This document shows, one piece after another, positions 14,273-21,621 of a DNA stretch of 48,821 bases. The position numbers were made by a program, and so were the translations under genes. Under the pieces are notes generated by a model, which ran no database searches, was not told the DNA's origin, and saw nothing but the letters and a program-made list of their open reading frames with translations. The stretch is from Candidatus Jorgensenbacteria bacterium GW2011_GWA1_48_11 (GTDB lineage: Bacteria > Patescibacteriota > Minisyncoccia > UBA6257 > GWB1-50-10). The stretch is from positions 1-48,821 of the forward strand of contig LCPF01000004.1 in the NCBI GenBank assembly GCA_001003475.1. The letters are read 5' to 3'. Positions within the stretch are counted from its first letter, which is position 1, and each line of letters begins with the position of its first letter.

Positions 14273-14938
14273 ATGAAAGAAGATAATAATTTTTGCACCA
14301 TTTATCTTATTCGTTATGGAGAAGCCGAAGGGAATGTTAAAGAAATCATGATGGGACATCTGGATTTGCCGCTCACCGAAAAAGGAAAGATTCAAGTTCG
14401 GGATGTTTCACAAAGGTTAAAACACGTTCATTTTGATTTTGTCTATTCCTCGGATCTGGTGCGAGCCAAGCAAACCGCCGAACTCATCGCTCAAGAAAGG
14501 AATCTGGCGGTCCAGACGTCGAAGCTTTTGCGAGAAAGAAGTTATGGCATCCATGAAGGAAAATCGAGAGCCGAATACACAGCTAAGGCGCGCGCCTTCT
14601 GGGAAGAATTGAACAAATTGTCGGAAGAAGCCCGCAAGAACGCTCAATATCCGGACGGCATAGAAAGCGATGCAAGCTTGGCAAGCAGAATGATAACTTT
14701 TTTGAGAGAGATTGCCGTCGCGAACCCCGGTAAGACAGTTCTTGTGGTTGCTCACGGGGCCATTATAAGGAATTTTCTTATCCACGTTGGCTTTGCCAAA
14801 AGAGAGGAGCTACCCATGTTCCGTTCTTTAGAGAACGGGGCGTTTATAAAACTGATGAGCGATGGCATCGATTTTATAGTGAAGGAAACGGCGGGGGTGA
14901 ATAAGGAGACGAAAAATACGGAAAAATCAGGGGAGTAA
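14273..14938 (+). CDS. Histidine phosphatase superfamily protein with altered RHG motif
   Basis: A 221-residue phosphoglycerate-mutase-like protein. The fold markers are present: LTEKGKIQVRDVSQRL, VYSSDLVRAKQTAELI, LRERSYGIHEGK and the second histidine in VVAHGAII (His161). However, the catalytic RHG motif reads RYG (Arg14-Tyr15-Gly16, codon TAT at 14315-14317), so the phosphorylated histidine is missing. The protein may be an inactive phosphatase with a binding role, or this may be a sequence error, since one base changes CAT to TAT. Without that change it would be a GpmB/CobC-type phosphatase. Confidence 0.85.
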   Translation: MKEDNNFCTIYLIRYGEAEGNVKEIMMGHLDLPLTEKGKIQVRDVSQRLKHVHFDFVYSSDLVRAKQTAELIAQERNLAVQTSKLLRERSYGIHEGKSRAEYTAKARAFWEELNKLSEEARKNAQYPDGIESDASLASRMITFLREIAVANPGKTVLVVAHGAIIRNFLIHVGFAKREELPMFRSLENGAFIKLMSDGIDFIVKETAGVNKETKNTEKSGE

Positions 14939-14950
14939 GGGATTTTTATG

Positions 14951-14980
14951 CCATTGTCTAATTCGCGCGAATGGTAGAAT
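14951..14980 (+). promoter_or_regulatory. Repeat copy 2 with promoter
   Basis: CCATTGTCTAATTCGC (14951-14966) repeats 12952-12967. TTGTCT (14954-14959), a 15-base spacer and TGG-TAGAAT (14972-14980) precede the ATG at 14989 by 8 bases. Confidence 0.55.
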
Positions 14981-14988
14981 AATTAAGT

Positions 14989-15192
14989 ATGATGAAAATA
15001 TTATTGTCGTTACTGGTTGCCTTGCTCATAATTGTCGGGCTTTATTATTTGGCCGGGCCGGCTTTGCGCCGGGCAGAGCCGGTGGCCTGCACAGAAGAGG
15101 CAAAACTTTGCGCTGACGGTTCGGCGGTCGGCCGCACTGGCCCGAATTGCGAATTCGCCGCTTGCCCAGAAGCAGGAAGCGGTATCAGATAA
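14989..15192 (+). CDS. Small secreted/anchored cysteine-rich protein
   Basis: A 67-residue protein with an N-terminal hydrophobic helix (ILLSLLVALLIIVGLYYLAG) followed by a short exported part with four cysteines in CTEEAKLCADGS and NCEFAACPE. The pattern C-x5-CxDGS-x-VGRTGPNCEF-x2-CP recurs in CPR genomes as I recall; its function is unknown. It is likely anchored in or released from the membrane, with two disulfides. It ends one base before the DUF167 gene starts, so the two are co-transcribed. Confidence 0.7.
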   Translation: MMKILLSLLVALLIIVGLYYLAGPALRRAEPVACTEEAKLCADGSAVGRTGPNCEFAACPEAGSGIR

Positions 15193-15193
15193 G

Positions 15194-15421
15194 ATGAGAA
15201 TTTCCGTGCAGGCCAAGCCCAATGCCAAAATCGAAAAAATTGAAAAAGTGAGCGAGACCGAATTTCTAGTGAGCGTGAAAGAGCCGCCCAAGGAGGGGAA
15301 AGCGAACCAAGCCATCGGCAGGACCCTGGCGGAATATTTCCAAATTCCTTTTTCGAACGTACGCCTTGTTTCCGGATTCAGTTCAAGGCAAAAAACCTTC
15401 GAGATCATAAGGGAATTTTGA
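15194..15421 (+). CDS. DUF167 (YggU) family protein
   Basis: A 75-residue protein beginning MRISVQAKPNAKIEKI. The family signatures VKEPPKEGKANQA and a VRLVSGFSSRQKTFEI ending match DUF167/YggU. The ATG at 15194 is chosen over an upstream in-frame start that would overlap the previous gene. The biochemical role of the family is unknown. It is followed by a terminator at 15513-15545. Confidence 0.9.
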   Translation: MRISVQAKPNAKIEKIEKVSETEFLVSVKEPPKEGKANQAIGRTLAEYFQIPFSNVRLVSGFSSRQKTFEIIREF

Positions 15422-15512
15422 AACCATCAATTCCATTATCCGCTTAGTGAATAAATTGTTAATAACTTTCGGGGTAAAAAATTAAAACCCCTTTGTTTAA
15501 TTGATTTTTTTG

Positions 15513-15545
15513 GCTGTTCAAAAAATATTTTGAACGGCTTTTTGC
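15513..15545 (+). terminator. Rho-independent terminator
   Basis: An 11-base stem (15513-15523/15528-15538, GCTGTTCAAAA with one G-T pair) followed by TTTTTGCTTTTG. It ends the DUF167 transcript about 90 bases after the stop. Confidence 0.8.
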
Positions 15546-15573
15546 TTTTGCTTTGATTCTTGTTTTTGTGGTG

Positions 15574-15638
15574 TATTATGAAATGAAAGTGGGGAATAGT
15601 GGATAACTCTGGGGATAAGGCTTAAATCTGGGGATAAT
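15574..15638 (+). promoter_or_regulatory. mraZ promoter and MraZ operator repeats
   Basis: TTGATT (15553-15558), a 15-base spacer and TATTAT (15574-15579) are a likely promoter. Downstream, TGGGGA (15590), TGGATA (15600), TGGGGATAA (15610) and TGGGGATAA (15629) are spaced 10, 10 and 19 bases apart. Known MraZ boxes are TGGG-type repeats spaced 10 bases, so this is a strong candidate autorepression site. Confidence 0.7.
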
Positions 15639-15772
15639 CCCTCACCCTTCAAAAATAGAAAGCTTAACCAAATGAAAAAGACATGTTTTTAAAAAAGACA
15701 ATGTATTCGAATAAAGGGACGTTAATTTTCAAGGATCGCTTCAAAAGAAGCGTAATCTTTGAAGGGTGAGGG
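15639..15772 (+). promoter_or_regulatory. mraZ leader with Shine-Dalgarno-masking inverted repeat
   Basis: CCCTCACCCTTCAAA (15639-15653) is the exact complement of TTTGAAGGGTGAGGG (15758-15772), which contains the purine-rich ribosome-binding region and touches the ATG at 15773. The loop is 104 bases. A local hairpin, CGCTTC(aaaa)GAAGCG (15737-15742/15747-15752), with flanking pairs can extend into the second arm, giving a possible switch between two folds. Confidence 0.55.
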
Positions 15773-16204
15773 ATGCTTTTAGGGGAATACAAACATAGTT
15801 TGGACATTAAGGGCAGGATAGCGATTCCGGCCAAATTTCGCGCCAAGCTCAGCGCCGGCGCCATTATTACGCGCGGCCTGGACCATTCGCTTTTCGTTTT
15901 CGACGTCAAAGAATGGGAAAGGCTGGCCGAGAAATTAGTGGCCTTGCCTTTGGCCCAGGCGAATGCCCGGGCCTTTGCCCGTTTGATGCTGGCCGGCGCC
16001 TCTGACGTCAATTTCGATAACCAAGGCCGCATCCTGATCCCGGATTATTTGCGCGAATACGCCGGCCTCAAGAAAGAGGCCGTCGTCGCCGGGCTTTATA
16101 ACCGGATCGAGATCTGGGACGCGGAAGTTTGGAAGCAGTACAAGGCGAAGACCGAATCCGATTCGGATGAAATCGCGGAGAAGTTGGGAGAGCTGGGCAT
16201 TTAA
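15773..16204 (+). CDS. mraZ: Transcriptional regulator MraZ
   Basis: A 143-residue MraZ with both half-domains and their DxxxR motifs: SLDIKGRIAIP near residues 9-19 and NFDNQGRILIP near 82-92. MraZ is an AbrB-fold ring-forming DNA-binding protein that represses the division and cell-wall cluster it heads. TGGG repeats upstream fit its known boxes. It is followed within 2 bases by rsmH, in the canonical order. Confidence 0.97.
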   Translation: MLLGEYKHSLDIKGRIAIPAKFRAKLSAGAIITRGLDHSLFVFDVKEWERLAEKLVALPLAQANARAFARLMLAGASDVNFDNQGRILIPDYLREYAGLKKEAVVAGLYNRIEIWDAEVWKQYKAKTESDSDEIAEKLGELGI

Positions 16205-16205
16205 C

Positions 16206-17114
16206 ATGTCCCACGTTCCGGTTCTTTTAGAAGAAACGCTTAAGGTTTTAGATCCCCGCCCAGGCGAATTTTTCATAGACGGCACTTTGGACGGCGGGGG
16301 ACACGCCATCGCAGTTCTTGAAAGATTGGGTTCGAACGGGCTGTTCCTGGGATTGGACTGGGACGAAACAATGATTAAGGGATTTCAAGAAAGAATTGCG
16401 AAAATTTCCAATTTCCAATTTCCAATTTCCAAACTTATTTTAATCAAAGAAAATTACAAAAATATTCCCATGATTCTGAAAAAGAGAAAATTGAACAAAG
16501 CGGACGGATTACTCCTGGATTTGGGATTTTCCTCGGCCCAACTCGAAGCCGGCCGGGGCTTTTCTTTTTCGAAGGACGAGCCGCTCCTCATGACCTATTC
16601 CGCCGATTCAAAACCGGCTTACGAATGGATCGGCGACCTTAAGGAGAAGGAACTGGCGAAGATCATCAATAATTTCGGCGAAGAAAGATTTGCTGATCGG
16701 ATTGCCCGCGCCATCAAGAAAAACCTGCCGATAAAAACCACGGCCCGGCTGGCCCAGGTGATCAAAGAGGCCGTGCCGTTCCGAAGGAGTCCTCTTGGGA
16801 AAAATTATGAGCGCGGCCGCCTGAATCCGGCCACCCGTACTTTCCAGGCTTTGCGGATCTTCGTGAACCAGGAGCTAGATAATCTTCAGACGGTTCTGAA
16901 TCAGATCCCGAACATTCTGAATCCTGGCGGCCGCGTCGCCGTCATTTCTTTCCATTCGCTCGAAGACAGAATCGTAAAAAATTCTTTCCGCGCCCTGGTC
17001 GGAGCCGGAAGAGCCGAGTTAATAAATAAAAAGCCCGTGGTCGCAAGCCGGGAGGAAAGCTCGAACAATCCTCGCAGTCGATCGGCGAAGCTAAGGGCCT
17101 TGAGGATAATTTAA
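16206..17114 (+). CDS. rsmH: 16S rRNA m4C1402 methyltransferase RsmH
   Basis: A 302-residue RsmH (MraW). The start MSHVPVLLEETL and the SAM site DGTLDGGGHA are diagnostic, as are LLLDLGFSSAQLE, the GRLNPATRTFQALRIFVNQEL block and VISFHSLEDRIVK. It N4-methylates C1402 of 16S rRNA. The ATG at 16206 is preferred over a start at 16167 inside mraZ. An insertion of about a dozen residues (from about residue 65) is encoded by four tandem copies of AATTTCC at 16403-16430. Confidence 0.96.
   Translation: MSHVPVLLEETLKVLDPRPGEFFIDGTLDGGGHAIAVLERLGSNGLFLGLDWDETMIKGFQERIAKISNFQFPISKLILIKENYKNIPMILKKRKLNKADGLLLDLGFSSAQLEAGRGFSFSKDEPLLMTYSADSKPAYEWIGDLKEKELAKIINNFGEERFADRIARAIKKNLPIKTTARLAQVIKEAVPFRRSPLGKNYERGRLNPATRTFQALRIFVNQELDNLQTVLNQIPNILNPGGRVAVISFHSLEDRIVKNSFRALVGAGRAELINKKPVVASREESSNNPRSRSAKLRALRII
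16403..16430 (+). repeat. In-gene 7-base tandem repeat in rsmH
   Basis: Four perfect tandem copies of AATTTCC, translated within ISNFQFPISK. The surrounding protein suggests an insertion between two conserved blocks. Confidence 0.85.
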
Positions 17115-17119
17115 AAAAC

Positions 17120-17431
17120 ATGACAATACTTAGACCCAGCGAGCATAAAGGTTATCTTTCGTTTTTGGCTTTGATCTGTTTCGTGATTTTGAGTTTCGGC
17201 GTTTCTTTCATATTCGAATACAACGCTTTCGCGAGCAGCCGTTCGGAAGCGCAGGATTTGACCGCGCGCATCGTCGCTCTCCAATCGGCCAACGCCGACC
17301 TCAAAAACGCCTATTACGAGGCGATTGCGGCGCCAAATCTTCAGCCGTTAGCCGTAGAGAACAACCTGTCTTTGGACAAGCACCCCGAATATCTGAGCGC
17401 TAACCTATGGCTATCCGATTCAACGCGGTAA
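17120..17431 (+). CDS. ftsL: FtsL-like division protein
   Basis: A 103-residue bitopic membrane protein in the ftsL position between rsmH and the division transpeptidase. It has one transmembrane helix (about residues 13-35, YLSFLALICFVILSFGVSFI) and then a coiled-coil stretch (SEAQDLTARIVALQSANADL) ending near a PNLQPLAVENNLS segment like the FtsL C-terminus. Identity rests on topology and context more than on sequence. Its 3' end overlaps ftsI by 25 bases. Confidence 0.8.
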   Translation: MTILRPSEHKGYLSFLALICFVILSFGVSFIFEYNAFASSRSEAQDLTARIVALQSANADLKNAYYEAIAAPNLQPLAVENNLSLDKHPEYLSANLWLSDSTR

Positions 17432-19002
17432 TCGCCGTTTTTTTGCTGATTTTCGGCCTTCTCGGCTTCAATCTCTACAGATTGCAGGTTTTGAAGAGCG
17501 ACTATTACGTGAGCCGCGCCGAAGCCCGGAATGCGGCCCGCGAAGAGCTTGATCTCCGCCGCGGCCAGATCTTTTTCACCGATCGGAGCGGCAACGAGAT
17601 CCCGGCGGCCATGAACCGCGATTATCCCGTGATCTACGCCGTGCCCAAGGAAATCAAAGAATCGGTGGCCGCGGCCAAAGCCTTGGCGCCCCTGATCAAT
17701 GCGGATGAGGCGAAGCTCGCGGGCGATTTGAACAATCCCAAAAGCCTTTTCAAGCTTCTGGTCGACAAAGCGACTGACGGCCAGATCGCGCAAGTCAAAG
17801 CCCTGGATCTGCCGGGGATTTATTTTGACACCAAACAGCACCGTTTTTATCCCTTCAGCGACCTGGGGGCGAACTTGATCGGCTTCGTGGGGGTGAACAG
17901 CGAGAACGATCAGCCGGTCGGCCTTTACGGCCTGGAAAAGATATTTGACAAGACTTTGTCCCAGGGCAACGATGTCCGGCTTACGATCGACCGGAATTTG
18001 GAAGCGGAAGCCGAACGGGTTCTCTCGGACCTGGTCGATAGATTCCAATCGCCCGGCGGCACGGTGCTTATCCAGGAACCGAAAACCGGCAAGATTCTCG
18101 CCTTGGCGAACGTGCCCGATTTTGACCCCAATCAATATTCAAAGTACCCGGTCAAAGATTTCATGAATCAGGCCGTGCAACTGGTCTACGAGCCGGGCTC
18201 GGTCTTCAAACCTTTAACCATGTCCGCGGCCATTGATTCGGGGGCCATCACTTCGAGTACGACCTACGTTGATAAGGGTTATCTCGTCGTGAGCGGCCAC
18301 AAGATCACGAACTGGGACCATAAGGCTTACGGCAAGGCGACGATGACGAACGTCATCGAGCACTCGGTCAATACCGGCGCGGCTTTCGCGGAGCAGGCGG
18401 CCGGCAACGCCACCTTCCGCGATTATTTGAAAAAGTTCGGCTTCGGCGCGAAAACCGGCGTTGATCTGCCCGATGAAGTGACCGGCAGCTTGTATAATTT
18501 GGATCAGAAAAATCCGCCGGCCATCGCTTTCGCGAACGCTTCTTTCGGCCAGGGCGTTTCGGTGACGCCCATTCAGCTCATCACAGCTTTTTCCTCGATC
18601 GCGAACGGCGGCTTACTCATGAAGCCGTATTTGGACGCGAGCAATAAGCCGGAGGTGGTGAACCGGGTGATGAGCGGGGTGACGGCCGAGGAAGTGACGC
18701 AGATGATGGAGTCGGCCGTGAATTTGGCCGGTGTCGCCACGATTTCCGAGTATAACGTCGCCGGCAAGACTGGCACGGCCCAGATCCCGAATTTCGGCCG
18801 CGGCGGCTATCTTCCCGACCAATACATCCATTCTTACGTCGGTTTTGCGCCGGCCACGGACGCCAGATTCGTAATCCTGATTAAGATCGACAAGCCAAAC
18901 CAGACTTTGGCGGCCGAAACCGTGGTGCCGGCCTTTCAGCAGCTGGCCCAGTACGTTTTGAACTATTACAACATTCCGCCGGACAGGATCGTCCGCCAAT
19001 AA
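17407..19002 (+). CDS. ftsI: Septal peptidoglycan transpeptidase FtsI (PBP3/PBP2 class B)
   Basis: A 531-residue class B penicillin-binding protein. After an N-terminal membrane helix (AVIAVFLLIFGLLGFNLYRL) there is a pedestal domain and a transpeptidase domain with all three active-site motifs: SVFK (Ser265-Lys268), SVN (320-322) and KTGT (454-457). It cross-links peptidoglycan at the septum. There is no C-terminal PASTA domain. It overlaps ftsL and is followed 18 bases later by murF. Confidence 0.95.
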   Translation: MAIRFNAVIAVFLLIFGLLGFNLYRLQVLKSDYYVSRAEARNAAREELDLRRGQIFFTDRSGNEIPAAMNRDYPVIYAVPKEIKESVAAAKALAPLINADEAKLAGDLNNPKSLFKLLVDKATDGQIAQVKALDLPGIYFDTKQHRFYPFSDLGANLIGFVGVNSENDQPVGLYGLEKIFDKTLSQGNDVRLTIDRNLEAEAERVLSDLVDRFQSPGGTVLIQEPKTGKILALANVPDFDPNQYSKYPVKDFMNQAVQLVYEPGSVFKPLTMSAAIDSGAITSSTTYVDKGYLVVSGHKITNWDHKAYGKATMTNVIEHSVNTGAAFAEQAAGNATFRDYLKKFGFGAKTGVDLPDEVTGSLYNLDQKNPPAIAFANASFGQGVSVTPIQLITAFSSIANGGLLMKPYLDASNKPEVVNRVMSGVTAEEVTQMMESAVNLAGVATISEYNVAGKTGTAQIPNFGRGGYLPDQYIHSYVGFAPATDARFVILIKIDKPNQTLAAETVVPAFQQLAQYVLNYYNIPPDRIVRQ

Positions 19003-19020
19003 GTTATAGTTATAGGTAAG

Positions 19021-20322
19021 ATGCGGAATTTTATCCTCGGGATTTTGAAATGGAAACTCCGGCTTTTGGCCCGGCTTACGGTCGCCAAGTACAAACCGGC
19101 GATCGTGGGCGTCTCCGGCAACGTCGGCAAGACCTCGACCAAGGACGCGATTAAAACGGTTTTGAATGCGAGCCGCCTTACCCGCGGTTCGGAAAAGAAT
19201 TTCAATAACGAGCTTGGCTTGCCCCTGGTGGTTCTCGGGGACTGGCCCCATACCGAGGGATTTTTTTTCTGGCCCAAGGTTATTTTGAGCTCGCTCCGGC
19301 AGCTTGTCGTGAGAAACCGCCGCTATCCGGAAATGCTCGTCCTGGAGTACGGCGTGGATCGGCCGAACGACATGGATTATCTTTTGGCGATCGTAAGGCC
19401 CGGCGTGGGGGTGATGACCGCGATCGGCGAGATCCCGGTCCACGTGGAATTCTTCGCCGGCAAGGAGGCGCTGGCCAGGGAAAAAGCCAAACTCGTGAAT
19501 GTGCTGCCCGCGACCGGCTTTGCGATCCTGAACGCCGACGACGAGGCGGTTTTGGCGATGAAAACGCAAACTCGGGCCCACGTCATCACTTTCGGCTTTG
19601 ACGAACTGGCCGACATGCGGATCACGAATTTCGAGGAGTATTTTGCGAATGGCGAGGGCGGAGTTAATTTCAAGCTTAATTACGGCGGCAGTTTCATTCC
19701 CGTGAAACTCAAGAGCGTTTTGGGCCGTAGCCAAGCCTATGCCTCGGCCGCGGCGGCCGTTGTCGGCCTCACCTTCGGCATGAATCTTGTGAAAGTGGCC
19801 GAAGCCCTGCAAAAATACATGCCGCCAGCCGGCCGGATGCGGCTCATCAAAGGCGAAAGAAATACGGCGATCATCGACGATACTTACAACGCCTCGCCTT
19901 TAGCCACCCAATCCGCCCTGGCTACGCTTAAACGGCTGGAGGCGAAAAGAAAAATCGCCGTTTTGGGCGACATGCTCGAGGTCGGCAAATACACGGCCGA
20001 AGCCCATGAGCTGGTCGGCCGCGAAGCGGCCAAAATCGCGGAAATACTGATTACCGTCGGCATGCGGGCGAAATTCATTGCCGAAGCCGCGGAGAAAGCT
20101 GGCCTGAACAGGAAAGCGATTTTTTCCTTCGATAATGTCGGCGAAGCGGGCCGCGCTCTCGAGGAAAAAATGCGGCCCGGCGATCTCGTCCTCATTAAGG
20201 GTTCGCAAGGCGTAAGAATGGAAAAAATCGTGGAAGACGTGATGGCCGAGCCGGAAAGAGCGGGGGAGCTGCTCACGCGCCAGACCCCGGTCTGGCTCAA
20301 AAAAACTGGACTTTACGACTAG
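19021..20322 (+). CDS. murF: UDP-MurNAc-tripeptide--D-Ala-D-Ala ligase MurF
   Basis: A 433-residue Mur ligase. The ATP P-loop is GNVGKTSTKDA (about residues 38-48), the acidic site LVLEYGVD follows, and IIDDTYNASPLATQSAL is the MurF-type signature joining central and C-terminal domains. It adds D-Ala-D-Ala to the UDP-MurNAc peptide in the cytoplasm. The ATG at 19021 is 18 bases after ftsI. Ddl (33655-34635), which makes its substrate, is elsewhere in the window. Confidence 0.93.
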   Translation: MRNFILGILKWKLRLLARLTVAKYKPAIVGVSGNVGKTSTKDAIKTVLNASRLTRGSEKNFNNELGLPLVVLGDWPHTEGFFFWPKVILSSLRQLVVRNRRYPEMLVLEYGVDRPNDMDYLLAIVRPGVGVMTAIGEIPVHVEFFAGKEALAREKAKLVNVLPATGFAILNADDEAVLAMKTQTRAHVITFGFDELADMRITNFEEYFANGEGGVNFKLNYGGSFIPVKLKSVLGRSQAYASAAAAVVGLTFGMNLVKVAEALQKYMPPAGRMRLIKGERNTAIIDDTYNASPLATQSALATLKRLEAKRKIAVLGDMLEVGKYTAEAHELVGREAAKIAEILITVGMRAKFIAEAAEKAGLNRKAIFSFDNVGEAGRALEEKMRPGDLVLIKGSQGVRMEKIVEDVMAEPERAGELLTRQTPVWLKKTGLYD

Positions 20323-20385
20323 GCGGCGCGAAAAACGTTTTATTTATTTAAAGTTTTAATTGAGCAACTTTATTGAAATAAATCG

Positions 20386-20793
20386 ATGTTAGAGAGATTT
20401 TTTAGAAAAAAAGAAGAGGAACCGTTGATCCACCCCGATTTTAGAATAAAAGACCCCGAGGGTTTTTGGTGGTGGAATTATACCGATTTCGGTGAATACG
20501 CCCGCCGAGCGGGTAAAAAATTTTCGCTCAAGTTGAAGAAGGGCATTATTAAAATTGCTTTCCCATTTGATGATCCAGCGCTTTTGGATGGTTGTATATT
20601 CATGTGCAAGATAGGAGAGAATCAAACTTCTAAACCCGATACAAAATGGTTCGGAGTTGCTTATGGTTTCGAGGATGATGCCGATAAATTAGCGGAATGG
20701 GCCAGCAGATTTCCACGCAGCGAATTAATAAAGGAAAATACGTTTGGCGGAGGGACTAAGAAATTTGAGTCTTTAGAGCAAGAAGAAAAATAA
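20386..20793 (+). CDS. Hypothetical protein, 135 aa
   Basis: I do not recognise this family. It is a soluble protein rich in aromatic residues (EGFWWWNYTDFGEYARRAG) with a lysine-rich strand (KFSLKLKKGIIKIAF) and a charged C-terminus. It begins 63 bases after murF and uses native, AT-richer codons, so it looks like an ordinary host gene. The next feature is the tRNA-Glu promoter. Confidence 0.65.
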   Translation: MLERFFRKKEEEPLIHPDFRIKDPEGFWWWNYTDFGEYARRAGKKFSLKLKKGIIKIAFPFDDPALLDGCIFMCKIGENQTSKPDTKWFGVAYGFEDDADKLAEWASRFPRSELIKENTFGGGTKKFESLEQEEK

Positions 20794-20813
20794 GGTTGTT
20801 TTTCAAGAAATTT

Positions 20814-20842
20814 TTGCTTTTTTCAACCCCTCTTCTTATAAT
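20814..20842 (+). promoter_or_regulatory. tRNA-Glu promoter
   Basis: TTGCTT (20814-20819), a 17-base spacer and TATAAT (20837-20842), 17 bases before the tRNA. Confidence 0.75.
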
Positions 20843-20859
20843 GGTGCTAAACGGCTAAT

Positions 20860-20934
20860 GGTCTCATCGTCTAGTCTGGCCTAGGACATCGCGTTCTCAT
20901 CGCGAAGACTCGGGTTCAAATCCCGATGAGACTA
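20860..20934 (+). tRNA. tRNA-Glu (CTC anticodon)
   Basis: A full cloverleaf. The acceptor arm pairs GGTCTCA (20860-20866) with TGAGACT (20927-20933), with discriminator A at 20934. The anticodon stem TCGCG/CGCGA holds the loop TTCTCAT, giving anticodon CTC. The T arm is TCGGG(TTCAAAT)CCCGA. The D arm resembles known tRNA-Glu. CCA is not encoded. Confidence 0.95.
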
Positions 20935-20936
20935 CA

Positions 20937-21272
20937 ATGATAATCTTCAAAAAGAAAATTTTGCTGGTTTTGCTGATTGTGAGCGGCGCTTTGATGCTCT
21001 TCAGCCTCGGCTTGATCTATTTCAATATCGCGAGTTTCGGTTCGCCGGTGATCCTCCATTTTGACGCCTTTAAGGGAGTTGATTTCCTAGGGGATAGGCT
21101 GGACGTTTGGCTGATCTGGCTCTCCGTCCTTTTGATCATGATCTTGAACGTTCTGCTCGGCGAATTTCTTTTTTATCGGGAGCGGATCCTGGCCTATCTT
21201 TTGATCGGCGCCAATCTGCTCTTGGCTTTGCTTACCCTCGCCGTTTCCGGCGTCATCGTTTCCGTCAATTAG
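20937..21272 (+). CDS. Small membrane protein, three helices
   Basis: A 111-residue membrane protein with hydrophobic segments at about residues 7-28, 56-77 and 83-107. The loop between helices one and two (IASFGSPVILHFDAFKGVDF) is conserved-looking, and similar proteins occur in CPR genomes as I recall. The ATG is only two bases after the tRNA-Glu end, so it is probably read from the tRNA promoter. Function unknown. Confidence 0.7.
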   Translation: MIIFKKKILLVLLIVSGALMLFSLGLIYFNIASFGSPVILHFDAFKGVDFLGDRLDVWLIWLSVLLIMILNVLLGEFLFYRERILAYLLIGANLLLALLTLAVSGVIVSVN

Positions 21273-21298
21273 AATTCAGCCATCCTCTTTTTTGCCTT

Positions 21299-21417
21299 CG
21301 ACTTTACTGCCCTGATTTTACTGCCCTGGACTTTACCGCCCTGGACTCTACTGCTCTGGATTTTATCACCCTTAGCTTAGCCGTCCTTAACTTAACCATC
21401 TTTAACCCTACTACCCC
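21299..21417 (+). repeat. Degenerate 15-base tandem repeat, eight units
   Basis: Units resemble GGACTTTACTGCCCT, starting near 21299, 21314, 21329, 21344, 21359, 21374, 21389 and 21404. One frame gives repeats such as DFTAL, DSTAL, DFITL, SLAVL and NLTIF, similar to pentapeptide repeats, but no convincing start codon or full gene is present. It follows the stop of the small membrane protein gene. Confidence 0.75.
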
Positions 21418-21435
21418 TCAATTCATCTCCTTTAA

Positions 21436-21480
21436 CAATTGGAAGAGCAACGCCATATTAAGGAATAGCTCTTCCAATTG
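21436..21480. repeat. Inverted repeat with dispersed 33-base module, copy 1
   Basis: CAATTGGAAGAGC (21436-21448) and its exact complement (21468-21480) flank 19 bases. The right 33 bases (21448-21480) recur at 41042-41074 with three differences. Confidence 0.8.
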
Positions 21481-21560
21481 TGACGGCAAGCGTATTGTTC
21501 GAATTGGGACAAGAAGACCAATGGGGTTTATTGGTCGGTTTTTCTGCGGCTTAGAAAATC

Positions 21561-21596
21561 AAAAAAAACACCGCCAGGATCGGGAGACCCTGGCGG
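21561..21596 (-). terminator. Rho-independent terminator of gene 21622-21831
   Basis: An 8-base stem CCGCCAGG (21571-21578/21589-21596), followed on the minus strand by TG and a run of eight Ts (21568-21561). Confidence 0.93.
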
Positions 21597-21621
21597 GATG
21601 AAGCCTGCCGCCGCTTCCCCG

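Noticed and set aside
17341-18135. 264-codon antisense frame over ftsI
   Set aside because: Shadow of a well-identified gene, no promoter or family match.
18613-19812. 399-codon antisense frame over ftsI/murF
   Set aside because: Histidine/arginine-rich shadow crossing two clear genes.
21299-21417. CRISPR array
   Set aside because: Direct 15-base tandem units without spacers, and no cas genes; no CRISPR seen anywhere in the window.
21107-21601. 164-codon plus-strand frame
   Set aside because: Starts inside the membrane-protein gene in another frame; only the tandem repeat portion is of interest.
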